Part shown: positions 53,652-62,488 of the stretch, piece by piece
Position numbering within the stretch: the first letter of the stretch is position 1
Layout of the letters: every line of letters begins with the position of its first letter
NCBI GenBank assembly: GCA_963715655.1
Contig: OY970262.1
Location: 1,612,001-1,676,000 of the forward strand
Direction of reading: 5' to 3'
DNA from: JANQPD01 sp963715655
Lineage (GTDB): Bacteria > Bacteroidota > Bacteroidia > Flavobacteriales > Schleiferiaceae
DNA: 64,000 bases
Position numbers and translations under genes: made by a program
Notes under the pieces: generated by a model
What the model saw: the letters and a program-made list of their open reading frames with translations, nothing else
Databases searched by the model: none
What the model was told of the DNA's origin: nothing

Positions 53652-53684
53652 AAACCCTTCTAAAACAAGACTTTAGAAGGGTTT
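53652..53684 (-). terminator. Terminator downstream of the deg gene
   Basis: AAACCCTTCTAAA (53652-53664) and TTTAGAAGGGTTT (53672-53684) pair fully over 13 bases; the T-tract on the reverse strand follows. Another small hairpin (AGTGTAT/ATACACT) lies at 53689-53705. Confidence 0.85.
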
Positions 53685-53709
53685 ATTAAGTGTATCAAAT
53701 ACACTAAGT

Positions 53710-55134
53710 TTAGTATCCGAAGGCAAAGTATTTAGCTCTACCATTTGGTAAATATCCTTGTATTACTACGGGGTCGCCTTTATCTAAATTACCCACCGCA
53801 TCATTAATATCTGTTTCGTTTCTAATCTCTTTGCGGTTTATTCTAGTAATTATAAAACCTTCAGGAATACCTTGTTCGCCTAAAATGCCGCTACCCAATT
53901 TGCTTATTTCTAAACCATACGTAATACCTAAGCGCGATTTTAAATTACTCCCAATAGGCTCTAGCTGTGCGCCAAGTCGGCTAGTAAAGCTTGCTTCGCG
54001 TTTTACTTCTTTAGTGGTGCCGTTTATATTTTTAAGCGTAAGCTTAAAATTTTCTTCCTTACTTCCGCGTAATACTTTCACATTTACCACATCACCGGGT
54101 CGTTTTCTACCCACCAACTCTTGCAGTTCGCTACTCTTGTTTACACGGTTGTTGTTTATTTCCAAAATAATATCTCCAGTTTCAATACCAGCTTCTTGCG
54201 CAGCACCGTTAGTAGTTACTCCGCCAACATATACCCCAAGGGTTTCTGTTAATTTTAATTCTTCCGCAAGGCGTGGCGTAATGTCTGAAATATTCACCCC
54301 AATGAAAGCACGCTGCACCGTTCCAAATTCTAGTAAATCTTCCACCACCTTTTTCACAATGTTAGAAGGCACCGCAAACGAATAACCTTCAAAAGAGCCG
54401 GTATGTGTGCTAATGGCAGTATTAATTCCAATTAATTCACCATACGTATTTACCAAAGCACCACCGCTGTTTCCAGGGTTTACAACTGCATCAGTCTGTA
54501 AAAAGGATTCAATAGCTGTTCTATCGTTTATTATTCCTAAACTTCTTCCTTTAGCACTTATAATACCCGCTGTTACGGTGCTGGTAAGGTTAAAAGGATT
54601 TCCAACCGCTAATACCCATTCGCCTAAGCGTACTTCATCAGAGTTACTAAAGGTTAAAAATGGTGCATCTTTCAGGTCAATTTTTATCAAGGCAATGTCG
54701 GTGGTTGGGTCGGTGCCGATTACTTCAGCTGTATAATTGCGGCCATCATTTAAAGAAACCTCTATGCTTTGCGCGTTATTTACCACGTGATTGTTGGTTA
54801 CAATGTAGCCTTGGTTGCTTACAATTACGCCAGATCCACTTCCCATTTGCATTCTAGGCGATTGTGGAGCCCCATTTCCAAAGAAAATATCAAAAGGTGT
54901 TTGTGCGCCACGAGTACTCACAGCAGTTTTTACGTGCACTACACTATTTACTGTTTTTTCCGCTGCTTCGGTAAAGCTTACCGTTTCTGTGGCCAATCCG
55001 GTATTTTTATAGGTGGGCTGGGCCGACTGAAAAATTGTGCTTTGAGGTTTAGGCTCTAAAAAAAGTTTGTAAGTGCCTAAGGTTAAGGCTCCGCCAAGGG
55101 CAGAAACCAAGAAAATTTTAGCTATATTATTCAT
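53710..55134 (-). CDS. Deg/HtrA-family serine protease with two PDZ domains
   Basis: A 474-residue envelope protease. An N-terminal hydrophobic anchor (residues 4-24) is followed by the trypsin-like domain with catalytic His 116 (VTNNHVV), Asp 146 (TTDIALI) and Ser 223 (NPGNSGGALV). Two PDZ domains follow (about 270-370, with GVYVGGVTTNGAAQEAGIETGDIILEI-like order, and about 385-474). It degrades or refolds damaged periplasmic proteins. Monocistronic. Full length and typical. It might be named DegQ, DegP or HtrA; I leave the symbol open. Confidence 0.93.
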   Translation of the reverse strand: MNNIAKIFLVSALGGALTLGTYKLFLEPKPQSTIFQSAQPTYKNTGLATETVSFTEAAEKTVNSVVHVKTAVSTRGAQTPFDIFFGNGAPQSPRMQMGSGSGVIVSNQGYIVTNNHVVNNAQSIEVSLNDGRNYTAEVIGTDPTTDIALIKIDLKDAPFLTFSNSDEVRLGEWVLAVGNPFNLTSTVTAGIISAKGRSLGIINDRTAIESFLQTDAVVNPGNSGGALVNTYGELIGINTAISTHTGSFEGYSFAVPSNIVKKVVEDLLEFGTVQRAFIGVNISDITPRLAEELKLTETLGVYVGGVTTNGAAQEAGIETGDIILEINNNRVNKSSELQELVGRKRPGDVVNVKVLRGSKEENFKLTLKNINGTTKEVKREASFTSRLGAQLEPIGSNLKSRLGITYGLEISKLGSGILGEQGIPEGFIITRINRKEIRNETDINDAVGNLDKGDPVVIQGYLPNGRAKYFAFGY

Positions 55135-55252
55135 CGTTTATCTATTTAAAATTTGTCATTTTTGTTGTTCAATAACTGTTCCACCGGCAATCTTATTGTT
55201 ATGCTGGCAGTGGGTTTAACAGCTTTTTAACAGCCATGTTTTATAAACATTT

Positions 55253-56029
55253 ATGATTATTCAATTTAAAAAATACCAAGGTACGGGCAACGATTTTGTG
55301 ATGCTTGACAACCGTGAAGGTAAATATAACGGACTTACTAAAAGTGAAATAAATTTTTTGTGCAACAGGCGTTTTGGTATTGGTGCCGATGGGCTTATCC
55401 TATTACAGAATTTGGAGGGCTATAGTTTTGAAATGGTGTATTATAATAGTGATGGCGCGCAAAGTAGCATGTGTGGGAATGGTGGTAGATGTATTGCTCA
55501 GTTTGCAAAAGATATCGGGATAACCGGAAAAACTTACACTTTTATAGCCATTGATGGCCTGCATGAAGCGGAAGTAGGCGAAATAGTACGATTGAAAATG
55601 GGTAATGTAGATAAGGTAGAAAAAAAGGAGAATGATTATTTTACGGATACAGGATCTCCACATTACATACGCTTTGCATCAGATATTATGCAAGCGGATT
55701 TATTACACATTGCAAAGAAAATTAGATATTCTAGCGAGTACGCAAAAGAAGGAACCAATGTAAATTTAATAGAGATTTTAGGTAACGATACGCTGCAAAT
55801 GCGTACCTACGAACGTGGCGTGGAAGATGAAACATACAGTTGTGGAACAGGCGTTACAGCTGCTGCCATAGTAGGTTATGCTGCAGGAAATTTAAAGCAC
55901 AATAATATCAAAGTACATACTAAAGGTGGAGATTTAGGTTTAAGCTTTGAGGAAAGTAATGGGGCGTATAGTAACATTTGGCTTAGTGGCAAAGCTACTT
56001 TTGTATTTGACGGAACAATAGAACTATAA
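55253..56029 (+). CDS. dapF: Diaminopimelate epimerase
   Basis: A 258-residue enzyme that interconverts LL- and meso-diaminopimelate for lysine and peptidoglycan synthesis. KKYQGTGNDFVMLDN opens it, and the two catalytic cysteines lie in SSMCGNGGRC (Cys 74) and ETYSCGTGVTA (Cys 197). Full length. It begins a tight operon: it overlaps the acetyltransferase gene by one base (TAATG). Confidence 0.95.
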   Translation: MIIQFKKYQGTGNDFVMLDNREGKYNGLTKSEINFLCNRRFGIGADGLILLQNLEGYSFEMVYYNSDGAQSSMCGNGGRCIAQFAKDIGITGKTYTFIAIDGLHEAEVGEIVRLKMGNVDKVEKKENDYFTDTGSPHYIRFASDIMQADLLHIAKKIRYSSEYAKEGTNVNLIEILGNDTLQMRTYERGVEDETYSCGTGVTAAAIVGYAAGNLKHNNIKVHTKGGDLGLSFEESNGAYSNIWLSGKATFVFDGTIEL

Positions 56030-56550
56030 TGCTAAAAAACAGATTAATACAACTTCGTGCGGTAGAACCCGAGGACTTAAATTTGCTGTATGAATGGGAA
56101 AATGATGTGCATTTATTTCCTTATAACGAGGAGTTGAGTTTTTACAGCCGTGCGCAAATGGAGCAGTACATCATCGCGCAAAGCAGCACTATTTATGAAA
56201 CAGGGCAACAACGGTTTATAATAGAAAACACAGCGAAAGAGGCCATTGGAGCCGTTGATTTGTTTGAGTTTAATGAGCGCAATGGTAGAGTGGGCGTGGG
56301 TATTTTAGTGTCTGAAAAATATAGAGGAAAAGAGTATGCAACATTCGCTTTAAAAGCGGTTATTAAATATTGCGCAGAATACTTATTATTAAACCAAATA
56401 CACAGCGAAATTTCATTGGAAAACACCGCAAGCATTGGTTTATTTGAAGCGGTGGGCTTTATAAAAACAGGTACAAAAAAAGCTTGGCGCAAAACGAAAA
56501 ATGGCTTTACAGATGTTGGGGTTTATCAATTGATGCTTAGAGAAGGATAA
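56029..56550 (+). CDS. GNAT-family N-acetyltransferase (RimJ/RimL-like)
   Basis: A 173-residue protein with LRAVEPEDLNLLYEWENDVH near the start and the acetyl-CoA loop GVGILVSEKYRGKEYATFAL (about residues 90-109), then NTASIGLFEAVGFIKTGTKK, the hallmark of the GNAT fold. The layout resembles the RimJ/RimL group of ribosomal or small-molecule acetyltransferases; the acceptor is unknown. Translation is coupled to dapF (one-base overlap), and it ends directly before the cytochrome gene. Confidence 0.88.
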   Translation: MLKNRLIQLRAVEPEDLNLLYEWENDVHLFPYNEELSFYSRAQMEQYIIAQSSTIYETGQQRFIIENTAKEAIGAVDLFEFNERNGRVGVGILVSEKYRGKEYATFALKAVIKYCAEYLLLNQIHSEISLENTASIGLFEAVGFIKTGTKKAWRKTKNGFTDVGVYQLMLREG

Positions 56551-58509
56551 ATGAAAAGGAGTGCAGTGGTTTTATTTTTTTTGGTGATTGCAATCGGCAT
56601 TTTAGCCACTTGCCAAGAGGAGGTAATACCCGAAACTACCGTAGCTATAACCGAGGGTGTTTACCTAAACCACAATGATAGCGTGGGTTATGTAGGTATG
56701 ACGACTTGTAAAACTTGCCATGCTAAAATTCATAGCACGTTTTCTGAAACCGGTATGGGTATGAGTTTTGGCAAAGCTGATACGGCAAAAAGTATTGGTT
56801 CTTTTAACGGTAAATCAGTATATGACGCCACGCTGAACATGTATTACCAACCTTTTTGGAAAGGTGATACATTGCTTTATGTAAAGGAATATAGGCTAGA
56901 AAAGGGCGATACGATACACAAGCTTTTGCAAAAAATAGATTACGTTGTAGGCAGCGGACAGCACACTAATTCACACATTTTTAGCATAAATAATCATTTG
57001 TTTCAAGCGCCTTTTACGTGGTATGCGCAAAAAGGAAAATTGGATTTACCCCCTGGATATGAAAATGGTGGTAACAGCAGGTTTGATAGATCAATTGGTT
57101 TAGAATGTATGAGCTGTCACAATGCAATGCCTACCGGTTTTGTAGAAGGTTCTTATAATAAATTCACCAATGTACCTAAAGGCATTGATTGTGAGCGCTG
57201 CCATGGCCCGGGTGAAGTACACGTAAAACGGGTAAGTGCCGGTTTGCTGGTAGATACCGCAAATGAGATTGACTATTCCATTGTAAATCCCAAAAAGTTA
57301 AATACGCAGTTACAATTTGAGGTTTGTCAGCGTTGCCATTTGCAAGGAAATGCGGTGCTACAAGCCGATAAGAGTTTCTTTTCCTTTAAGCCGGGTATGC
57401 AACTTAGTTCAGTAATGGACGTGTATTTGCCGCGCTACGAAAATGACGAAGACCAGTTTATAATGGCTTCTCATGCTGATAGATTGAAAATGAGTAAGTG
57501 CTTTAAAGCAGCAAGTGGTAACTTTAATTGCATTAGTTGCCACAATCCACATGTTTCAGTAAAAAACACCAATCTTAAAAGTTTCAATTCCACTTGCGTG
57601 GGATGCCATACAACGGAAAAACGAAACTTTTGTACTGAAGAGGAAGCACTTTTGGCAGCTAAAGACAATAACTGCGTAAGTTGCCACATGCCACCGTCTG
57701 GTTCTACTGACATTCCTCACGTAACGGTACACGACCATTATATTAGAAAACCAACCGAAAAAACCAAAACCCAAAAGTTGGGTGCATTTTTAGGTTTGGT
57801 AGCGGTAAACAATACAAAACCATCTACGCGAAGTAAAATAATGGCCTATTTACAACAATATGAACGCTTTGGCGGAGAGCTGTTTATGTTAGATAGTGCA
57901 AGTTTGCTTTTGCAGAAATATTCGGAACCTTCTAAAGTTGTGTTGCAAGTGCATTTGTTGAGCTTACAGCAAAAGTTTGCAGAAATAACCAAATTAGCGG
58001 AAAAGCAAGGAGTTTTAAATTTAGCAAGAAGCCACTCTACCAAAAATTTTGAAAACTCAGATGCCTGGTTTCATTATAGAATAGGGGAGGCATATCTGAA
58101 GCAAGCTAAGGCTGCAAGCGCTGTTCCTTATCTGCGTAAAGCAATAGCATTAGCACCGTATGTTGCTGATTTTAAAGTGAAATTGGCAGACGCTGTAAAC
58201 GTAACCGGTGGAAAAAATGAAGCGGAAAAGTTGTACCGAGAAGTGTTGACCGAAGAACCAAGAAATAGAAGTGGCTTAAATAATTTGGCGTTTATACTTT
58301 TGGTAAAAGGAAATTATACAGAAGCCAAAACGCATTTAACCATACTAACGCAACAGTATCCTGATTACGAACAAGGTTGGATGAATGTGGCGCAATTAGC
58401 TTTGTTGGAGCAGAATGAAACCGCACTGAAAAATGCCTTAGAGCAGGCCGTTCGGATAAATCCTAAAAACACGAAAGCCGTAGAAACATTAAAACAAATG
58501 GGACATTGA
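56551..58509 (+). CDS. Multihaem cytochrome c lipoprotein with TPR tail
   Basis: A 652-residue protein. The N-terminus MKRSAVVLFFLVIAIGILAT is followed by Cys (lipobox LATC), so it is probably a lipoprotein. Seven haem motifs are visible: CKTCH, CMSCH, CERCH, CQRCH, CISCH, CVGCH and CVSCH, spread over about residues 50-385. From about 505 to 652 there are three to four TPR repeats (AVPYLRKAIALAPY, NRSGLNNLAFILLVKGNYTE). This cytochrome-plus-TPR layout is known in environmental bacteria but not functionally defined. It would act in periplasmic electron transfer. No gap to its neighbours: it starts right after the acetyltransferase stop and overlaps mltG by 4 bases. Confidence 0.9.
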   Translation: MKRSAVVLFFLVIAIGILATCQEEVIPETTVAITEGVYLNHNDSVGYVGMTTCKTCHAKIHSTFSETGMGMSFGKADTAKSIGSFNGKSVYDATLNMYYQPFWKGDTLLYVKEYRLEKGDTIHKLLQKIDYVVGSGQHTNSHIFSINNHLFQAPFTWYAQKGKLDLPPGYENGGNSRFDRSIGLECMSCHNAMPTGFVEGSYNKFTNVPKGIDCERCHGPGEVHVKRVSAGLLVDTANEIDYSIVNPKKLNTQLQFEVCQRCHLQGNAVLQADKSFFSFKPGMQLSSVMDVYLPRYENDEDQFIMASHADRLKMSKCFKAASGNFNCISCHNPHVSVKNTNLKSFNSTCVGCHTTEKRNFCTEEEALLAAKDNNCVSCHMPPSGSTDIPHVTVHDHYIRKPTEKTKTQKLGAFLGLVAVNNTKPSTRSKIMAYLQQYERFGGELFMLDSASLLLQKYSEPSKVVLQVHLLSLQQKFAEITKLAEKQGVLNLARSHSTKNFENSDAWFHYRIGEAYLKQAKAASAVPYLRKAIALAPYVADFKVKLADAVNVTGGKNEAEKLYREVLTEEPRNRSGLNNLAFILLVKGNYTEAKTHLTILTQQYPDYEQGWMNVAQLALLEQNETALKNALEQAVRINPKNTKAVETLKQMGH

Positions 58510-59528
58510 AAAAAATTGTAATACTTATTGGTGTGGTTTTGTTTGCGTTTGCCTGCTACTTTGGCTACACCGAATACAAGGCTGGATATTTACCCAATAT
58601 AGAAGTTTCAGAAACGAAAAGTGGTGTTGTAAAGGTGTATCCAAACACAGTTCTTAATAGCTTTTTAGACACCTTAGACGCTTATGGATATTTAAAAAAT
58701 CGTAAAGATTTTAAGAAATGGGCAGATAGAAAAGGGGTGGAGGGAAACTTGAAGCCCGGTAGGTATCGCCTTAAAAACAACATGACTAACAATGGGCTTT
58801 TAAATATGCTTATTGCTGGTAATCAAACACCTTTAAATGTAACGCTCCATGACATTAGTGATATTTATGAATTATCAGGTAGATTAAGCAAATACTTAAT
58901 GGACGATAGTTTGACTTTTTTGACCTTTTTTAATTCAGGTGAAAATTTAAATGCTTACGACTTAAATCCGCAAACGGTAACGTCCGTTTTTATACCCAAT
59001 ACGTACGAATTTTATTGGACGACTACGCCTAATAAGGTACTGGAACGTATGCTGCGCGAGTATAAAACTTATTGGACGGATGCAAGAAAAGAAAAAGCCG
59101 AAAAAGAAGGCTTAACCCCGTTAGAAGCAATAACCTTGGCTAGCATTGTGGAGAAAGAAACTATAAAAAGTGATGAAAAGCCTTTGGTAGCAAGGCTTTA
59201 CTTAAATCGCTTAAAGCAGAATATAAAAATGGAATCGGATCCAACCGTTATTTATGGAATCAATTTAGATTTCCCAAAGAGGCGCATCACAAGGGTGTAT
59301 TATAAAGATTTGGAATATGCATCTCCCTATAATACCTATCAAAATTTGGGTTTGCCACCCGGACCTATTAAAATTCCTGCCCGCAGTAGTATTGAAGCGG
59401 TGCTAAATGCGCCACAGCATGACTTTATTTTTATGGTAGCTGATCCTGAACGCCCCGGTTACCACAGCTTTGGCGAAAATTATCGCCAGCATTTAATAAA
59501 TGTTGCAAAGTTTAGAGCTAGTCAATAA
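58506..59528 (+). CDS. mltG: Endolytic transglycosylase MltG
   Basis: A 340-residue inner-membrane enzyme that cuts nascent peptidoglycan and influences chain length. An N-terminal membrane anchor (residues 3-20), then the YceG-like core with VFIPNTYEFYWTTTPNKVL and the catalytic region LASIVEKET (about 211-219), then SDPTVIYGI and PYNTYQNLGLPPGPI. Start: TTG at 58506 overlaps the cytochrome stop (TTGA), giving MKKIVILIGV; no ATG is in a better place. With dapF it links the operon to cell-wall synthesis. A terminator follows immediately. Confidence 0.92.
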   Translation: MKKIVILIGVVLFAFACYFGYTEYKAGYLPNIEVSETKSGVVKVYPNTVLNSFLDTLDAYGYLKNRKDFKKWADRKGVEGNLKPGRYRLKNNMTNNGLLNMLIAGNQTPLNVTLHDISDIYELSGRLSKYLMDDSLTFLTFFNSGENLNAYDLNPQTVTSVFIPNTYEFYWTTTPNKVLERMLREYKTYWTDARKEKAEKEGLTPLEAITLASIVEKETIKSDEKPLVARLYLNRLKQNIKMESDPTVIYGINLDFPKRRITRVYYKDLEYASPYNTYQNLGLPPGPIKIPARSSIEAVLNAPQHDFIFMVADPERPGYHSFGENYRQHLINVAKFRASQ

Positions 59529-59529
59529 A

Positions 59530-59560
59530 AAAGGCGCAGCATAAGCTGCGCCCTTTATTT
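59530..59560. terminator. Bidirectional terminator between mltG and clpB
   Basis: GGCGCAGC (59533-59540) and GCTGCGCC (59545-59552) form an 8-bp GC-rich stem with A-run and T-run flanks. It lies 4 bases after the mltG stop. Confidence 0.9.
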
Positions 59561-59564
59561 TGTT

Positions 59565-59714
59565 CTAAATGCGATTTAAAATCAGGTTTTTGATATCAGT
59601 ATAATTTCTTTGAAAAGCATCCTCCCTCGGCACGTTTCCCACCAGTCCATCCAAGAGGACATAGTTTTCAAAACAACCTACTTGATAAAACAACTGTTCA
59701 TTAATACTATGTTT
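59565..59714 (-). other. 45-codon open frame in phase with clpB, no start codon
   Basis: Immediately after the clpB stop, in the same frame, the reverse strand reads KHSINEQLFYQVGCFENYVL and continues through LLDGLVGNVPRED to ILNRI and a TAG at 59565-59567. The composition is protein-like. There is no ATG. It may be the tail of a lost gene or a readthrough extension, or be coincidental. Confidence 0.3.
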
Positions 59715-62330
59715 TTACTCCACCGAAGATGTTTGCCCTCGCTCATTTCTAAAAATCAAACTGTCTTTTTCTGTATCAATCAAAATTAATGAATCACGTT
59801 CTACTGCTCCGGCCAATACATCTTTAGAAAGCTCATTCATTACACGTTTTTGAATTACACGTTTTATTGGGCGTGCACCAAATTGTGGATCAAACCCAAC
59901 GTCAGCTAAATATTTAATAGCACTTGGTGTGGCATCAATTAAAATATGCTGCTTTTTCAAGCGTTTTTTCAATTGCGCTAATTGTATTTCCACCACTTGA
60001 ATAATATCCGCTTTACTTAATGGGGCAAACATCACCACTTCATCAATTCTATTCAAAAACTCCGGACGCACCGTTTTTCGCATCAACTGCATAATTTCAT
60101 TCTGCGTATTTTCCAAAACTTCGTATCTGTTTTCTTCTGTAATTGCTTCAAATCTTTCTTGTATTAGGTTTGAACCAATATTAGATGTCATGATGATAAT
60201 GGTGTTTTTGAAATTAGCCACTCGTCCTTTATTGTCAGTTAAGCGGCCTTCATCAAGCACTTGCAATAAAATATTAAACGTATCAGGATGTGCTTTTTCA
60301 ATTTCATCAAGCAGCACTACACTATACGGTCTTCTACGCACAGCTTCAGTAAGTTGCCCCCCTTCATCATACCCAACGTATCCTGGAGGTGCGCCAATTA
60401 AGCGGCTTACTGAATGCTTTTCCTGATATTCACTCATGTCAATTCGCGTTAGCGCATTCTCATCATTAAATAAAAACTCGGCCAACGCTTTGGCTAATTC
60501 TGTTTTTCCAACTCCGGTAGTTCCATAAAATATAAATGAACCAATGGGTCTATTTTCATCTTGTAAACCGGCTCTACTTCTGCGCACTGCATCGGCTACA
60601 GCCATTATTGCTTCATTTTGGCCTACCACACGTTTGTGTAATTCATCTTCCAAACGCAAGAGTTTAGCTTTATCACTTTCTAGCATTTTCCTTACGGGAA
60701 TTCCTGTCCAGCGGCTTACTACATCAGCAATATCTTCTGCATCTACTTCCTCCTTAATTAAAGTTTTGCCGTTTTGCATTTCGTTTATTTCGGCCTCATA
60801 CTTTTTTAAGCTAGCTTCGGCTTCCTTTAATTTGCCATATCTTATTTCTGCTACTTTCCCATAATCACCGGCTCGCTCTGCTCGTTCAGCTTCTAACTTT
60901 AAGTTTTCAATTTCTTCTTTGGCTTGTTGCAAACCTTCCACCACAGATTTCCCTTGTTCCCACTGAGCGGAAAGCGTATTTCTCGATTCATTAAAATCGG
61001 AAAGCTCACGTTTTATATTCTGAACTTTTCCTTCATCGTTTTCACGTTTAATGGCTTCTAGCTCAATTTCAAGCTGCATTATTTTTCTATCTAACACGTC
61101 AATTTCTTCTGGCTTACTGTTGATTTCCATACGCAGTTTTGCTGCTGCTTCATCAATTAAATCAATGGCCTTATCGGGAAGAAAACGGTCGGTAATATAA
61201 CGCTGCGATAATTCCACAGAAGCTAAAATAGCTTCATCTTTAATACGCACTTTATGATGAGTTTCATACTTTTCTTTAATACCACGCATTATGGAAATTG
61301 CAGAATCAGAATCCGGCTCATCTACCATCACCTTTTGAAATCTTCGTTCTAATGCTTTATCCCGCTCAAAATACTTTTGATATTCCGCTAGGGTGGTCGC
61401 TCCAATAGCGCGTAACTCACCTCTGGCCAAAGCGGGTTTTAAAATATTTGCCGCATCCATAGCACCTTCACCACCGCCTGCGCCCACTAATGTGTGAATT
61501 TCATCAATAAACAACACTACACTTGCGTCAGATTCTGAAACCTCTTTTACCACAGCTTTCAAGCGTTCTTCAAACTCACCTTTATATTTAGCACCGGCAA
61601 TTAAAGCGCCCATGTCTAAACTGAAAATTTGCTTTTCTTTTAAATTTTCGGGTACATCACCTTTTATAATTCTGTGCGCCATGCCTTCTGCAATGGCGGT
61701 TTTTCCCACACCGGGCTCACCAATTAATATGGGGTTATTTTTAGTTCTTCGAGATAGTATTTGAAGTACACGCCTAATTTCTTCATCTCTACCAATTACA
61801 GGGTCTAATTTTCCATCTGCGGCAAGCTGATTTAGGTTGCGTGCATATTTATTTAAGGCATTGTAATTCTCTTCTGCAGAAGCTGATGTTACCGTTTTTC
61901 CGTTGCGCAGTTGTTTTATGGCTTCAGTTAGATTTTTTTCCGTTACGCCTTGATCTTTCAAAAAACTACTTGCTTCATCTTTTATTTTCAGTGCTGCTAA
62001 CAAGAGGTGCTCAATGGCTACAAACTCATCACCCCAACTTTTGAGTAAGTTTTGTGCTTCATTTAATAAGCGATTTACATTTTGACTTAGGTAAATATTG
62101 CCACCTTCTACTTTTGGGTAGGAGTGCACAATGCCTTGTATTGTTTTTGAAAACACATCTGTGGAAACTCCCAGTTTTTTTAAGAGAAAGGAGATTACGC
62201 TTTCATCGGTTTCCCAAAGAGCTAATAAAAGATGACCAACTTCTATAGATTGGTTTTTACTGTTTTGGGCGATCAACTGTGCTTGCTGAATAGCCTGTTG
62301 AGTTTTTATAGTGAATTTATTCTGATCCAT
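59715..62330 (-). CDS. clpB: ATP-dependent disaggregase ClpB
   Basis: An 871-residue AAA+ chaperone that rescues aggregated proteins with DnaK. The N-terminal Clp domain (about 1-145) is followed by NBD1 with Walker A GEPGVGKT (about 203-210) and IDEIHTLVGAGG, the ClpB-specific coiled-coil middle domain (about 405-525, LDRKIMQLEIELEAIKREND), and NBD2 with Walker A GTTGVGKTELAKALAE (about 603-618) and GYDEGGQLTEAVRRRPY. Full family length and monocistronic. No CIRCE-like operator was seen upstream. Confidence 0.96.
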   Translation of the reverse strand: MDQNKFTIKTQQAIQQAQLIAQNSKNQSIEVGHLLLALWETDESVISFLLKKLGVSTDVFSKTIQGIVHSYPKVEGGNIYLSQNVNRLLNEAQNLLKSWGDEFVAIEHLLLAALKIKDEASSFLKDQGVTEKNLTEAIKQLRNGKTVTSASAEENYNALNKYARNLNQLAADGKLDPVIGRDEEIRRVLQILSRRTKNNPILIGEPGVGKTAIAEGMAHRIIKGDVPENLKEKQIFSLDMGALIAGAKYKGEFEERLKAVVKEVSESDASVVLFIDEIHTLVGAGGGEGAMDAANILKPALARGELRAIGATTLAEYQKYFERDKALERRFQKVMVDEPDSDSAISIMRGIKEKYETHHKVRIKDEAILASVELSQRYITDRFLPDKAIDLIDEAAAKLRMEINSKPEEIDVLDRKIMQLEIELEAIKRENDEGKVQNIKRELSDFNESRNTLSAQWEQGKSVVEGLQQAKEEIENLKLEAERAERAGDYGKVAEIRYGKLKEAEASLKKYEAEINEMQNGKTLIKEEVDAEDIADVVSRWTGIPVRKMLESDKAKLLRLEDELHKRVVGQNEAIMAVADAVRRSRAGLQDENRPIGSFIFYGTTGVGKTELAKALAEFLFNDENALTRIDMSEYQEKHSVSRLIGAPPGYVGYDEGGQLTEAVRRRPYSVVLLDEIEKAHPDTFNILLQVLDEGRLTDNKGRVANFKNTIIIMTSNIGSNLIQERFEAITEENRYEVLENTQNEIMQLMRKTVRPEFLNRIDEVVMFAPLSKADIIQVVEIQLAQLKKRLKKQHILIDATPSAIKYLADVGFDPQFGARPIKRVIQKRVMNELSKDVLAGAVERDSLILIDTEKDSLIFRNERGQTSSVE

Positions 62331-62435
62331 TTTGTTGTTTCTGCCGCTAGGTCAATTATAGTTCCAAATCGAATACATTTACTCTTAACTGTTAATCCGT
62401 CAGGTAGATCTCTTTTAACACTGAATTTATGGCAC

Positions 62436-62470
62436 AAAAAAAGCCCCGCACAATATGGCGGGGCTTTTTA
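62436..62470. terminator. Terminator between the type IX cargo gene and clpB
   Basis: AAAAAAAGCCCCGC and GCGGGGCTTTTT form a 9-bp GC-rich core extended by A-T pairs, around an AT-rich loop. It lies downstream of the large cargo gene on the reverse strand. Confidence 0.9.
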
Positions 62471-62488
62471 GTATTCTTAGCACTTGGT

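Noticed and set aside
53831..54385. 184-codon antisense frame inside the Deg protease gene
   Set aside because: Opposite-strand shadow of well-conserved catalytic and PDZ domains.
62331..62430. CIRCE heat-shock operator ahead of clpB
   Set aside because: I looked for the nine-base inverted repeat and did not find it.
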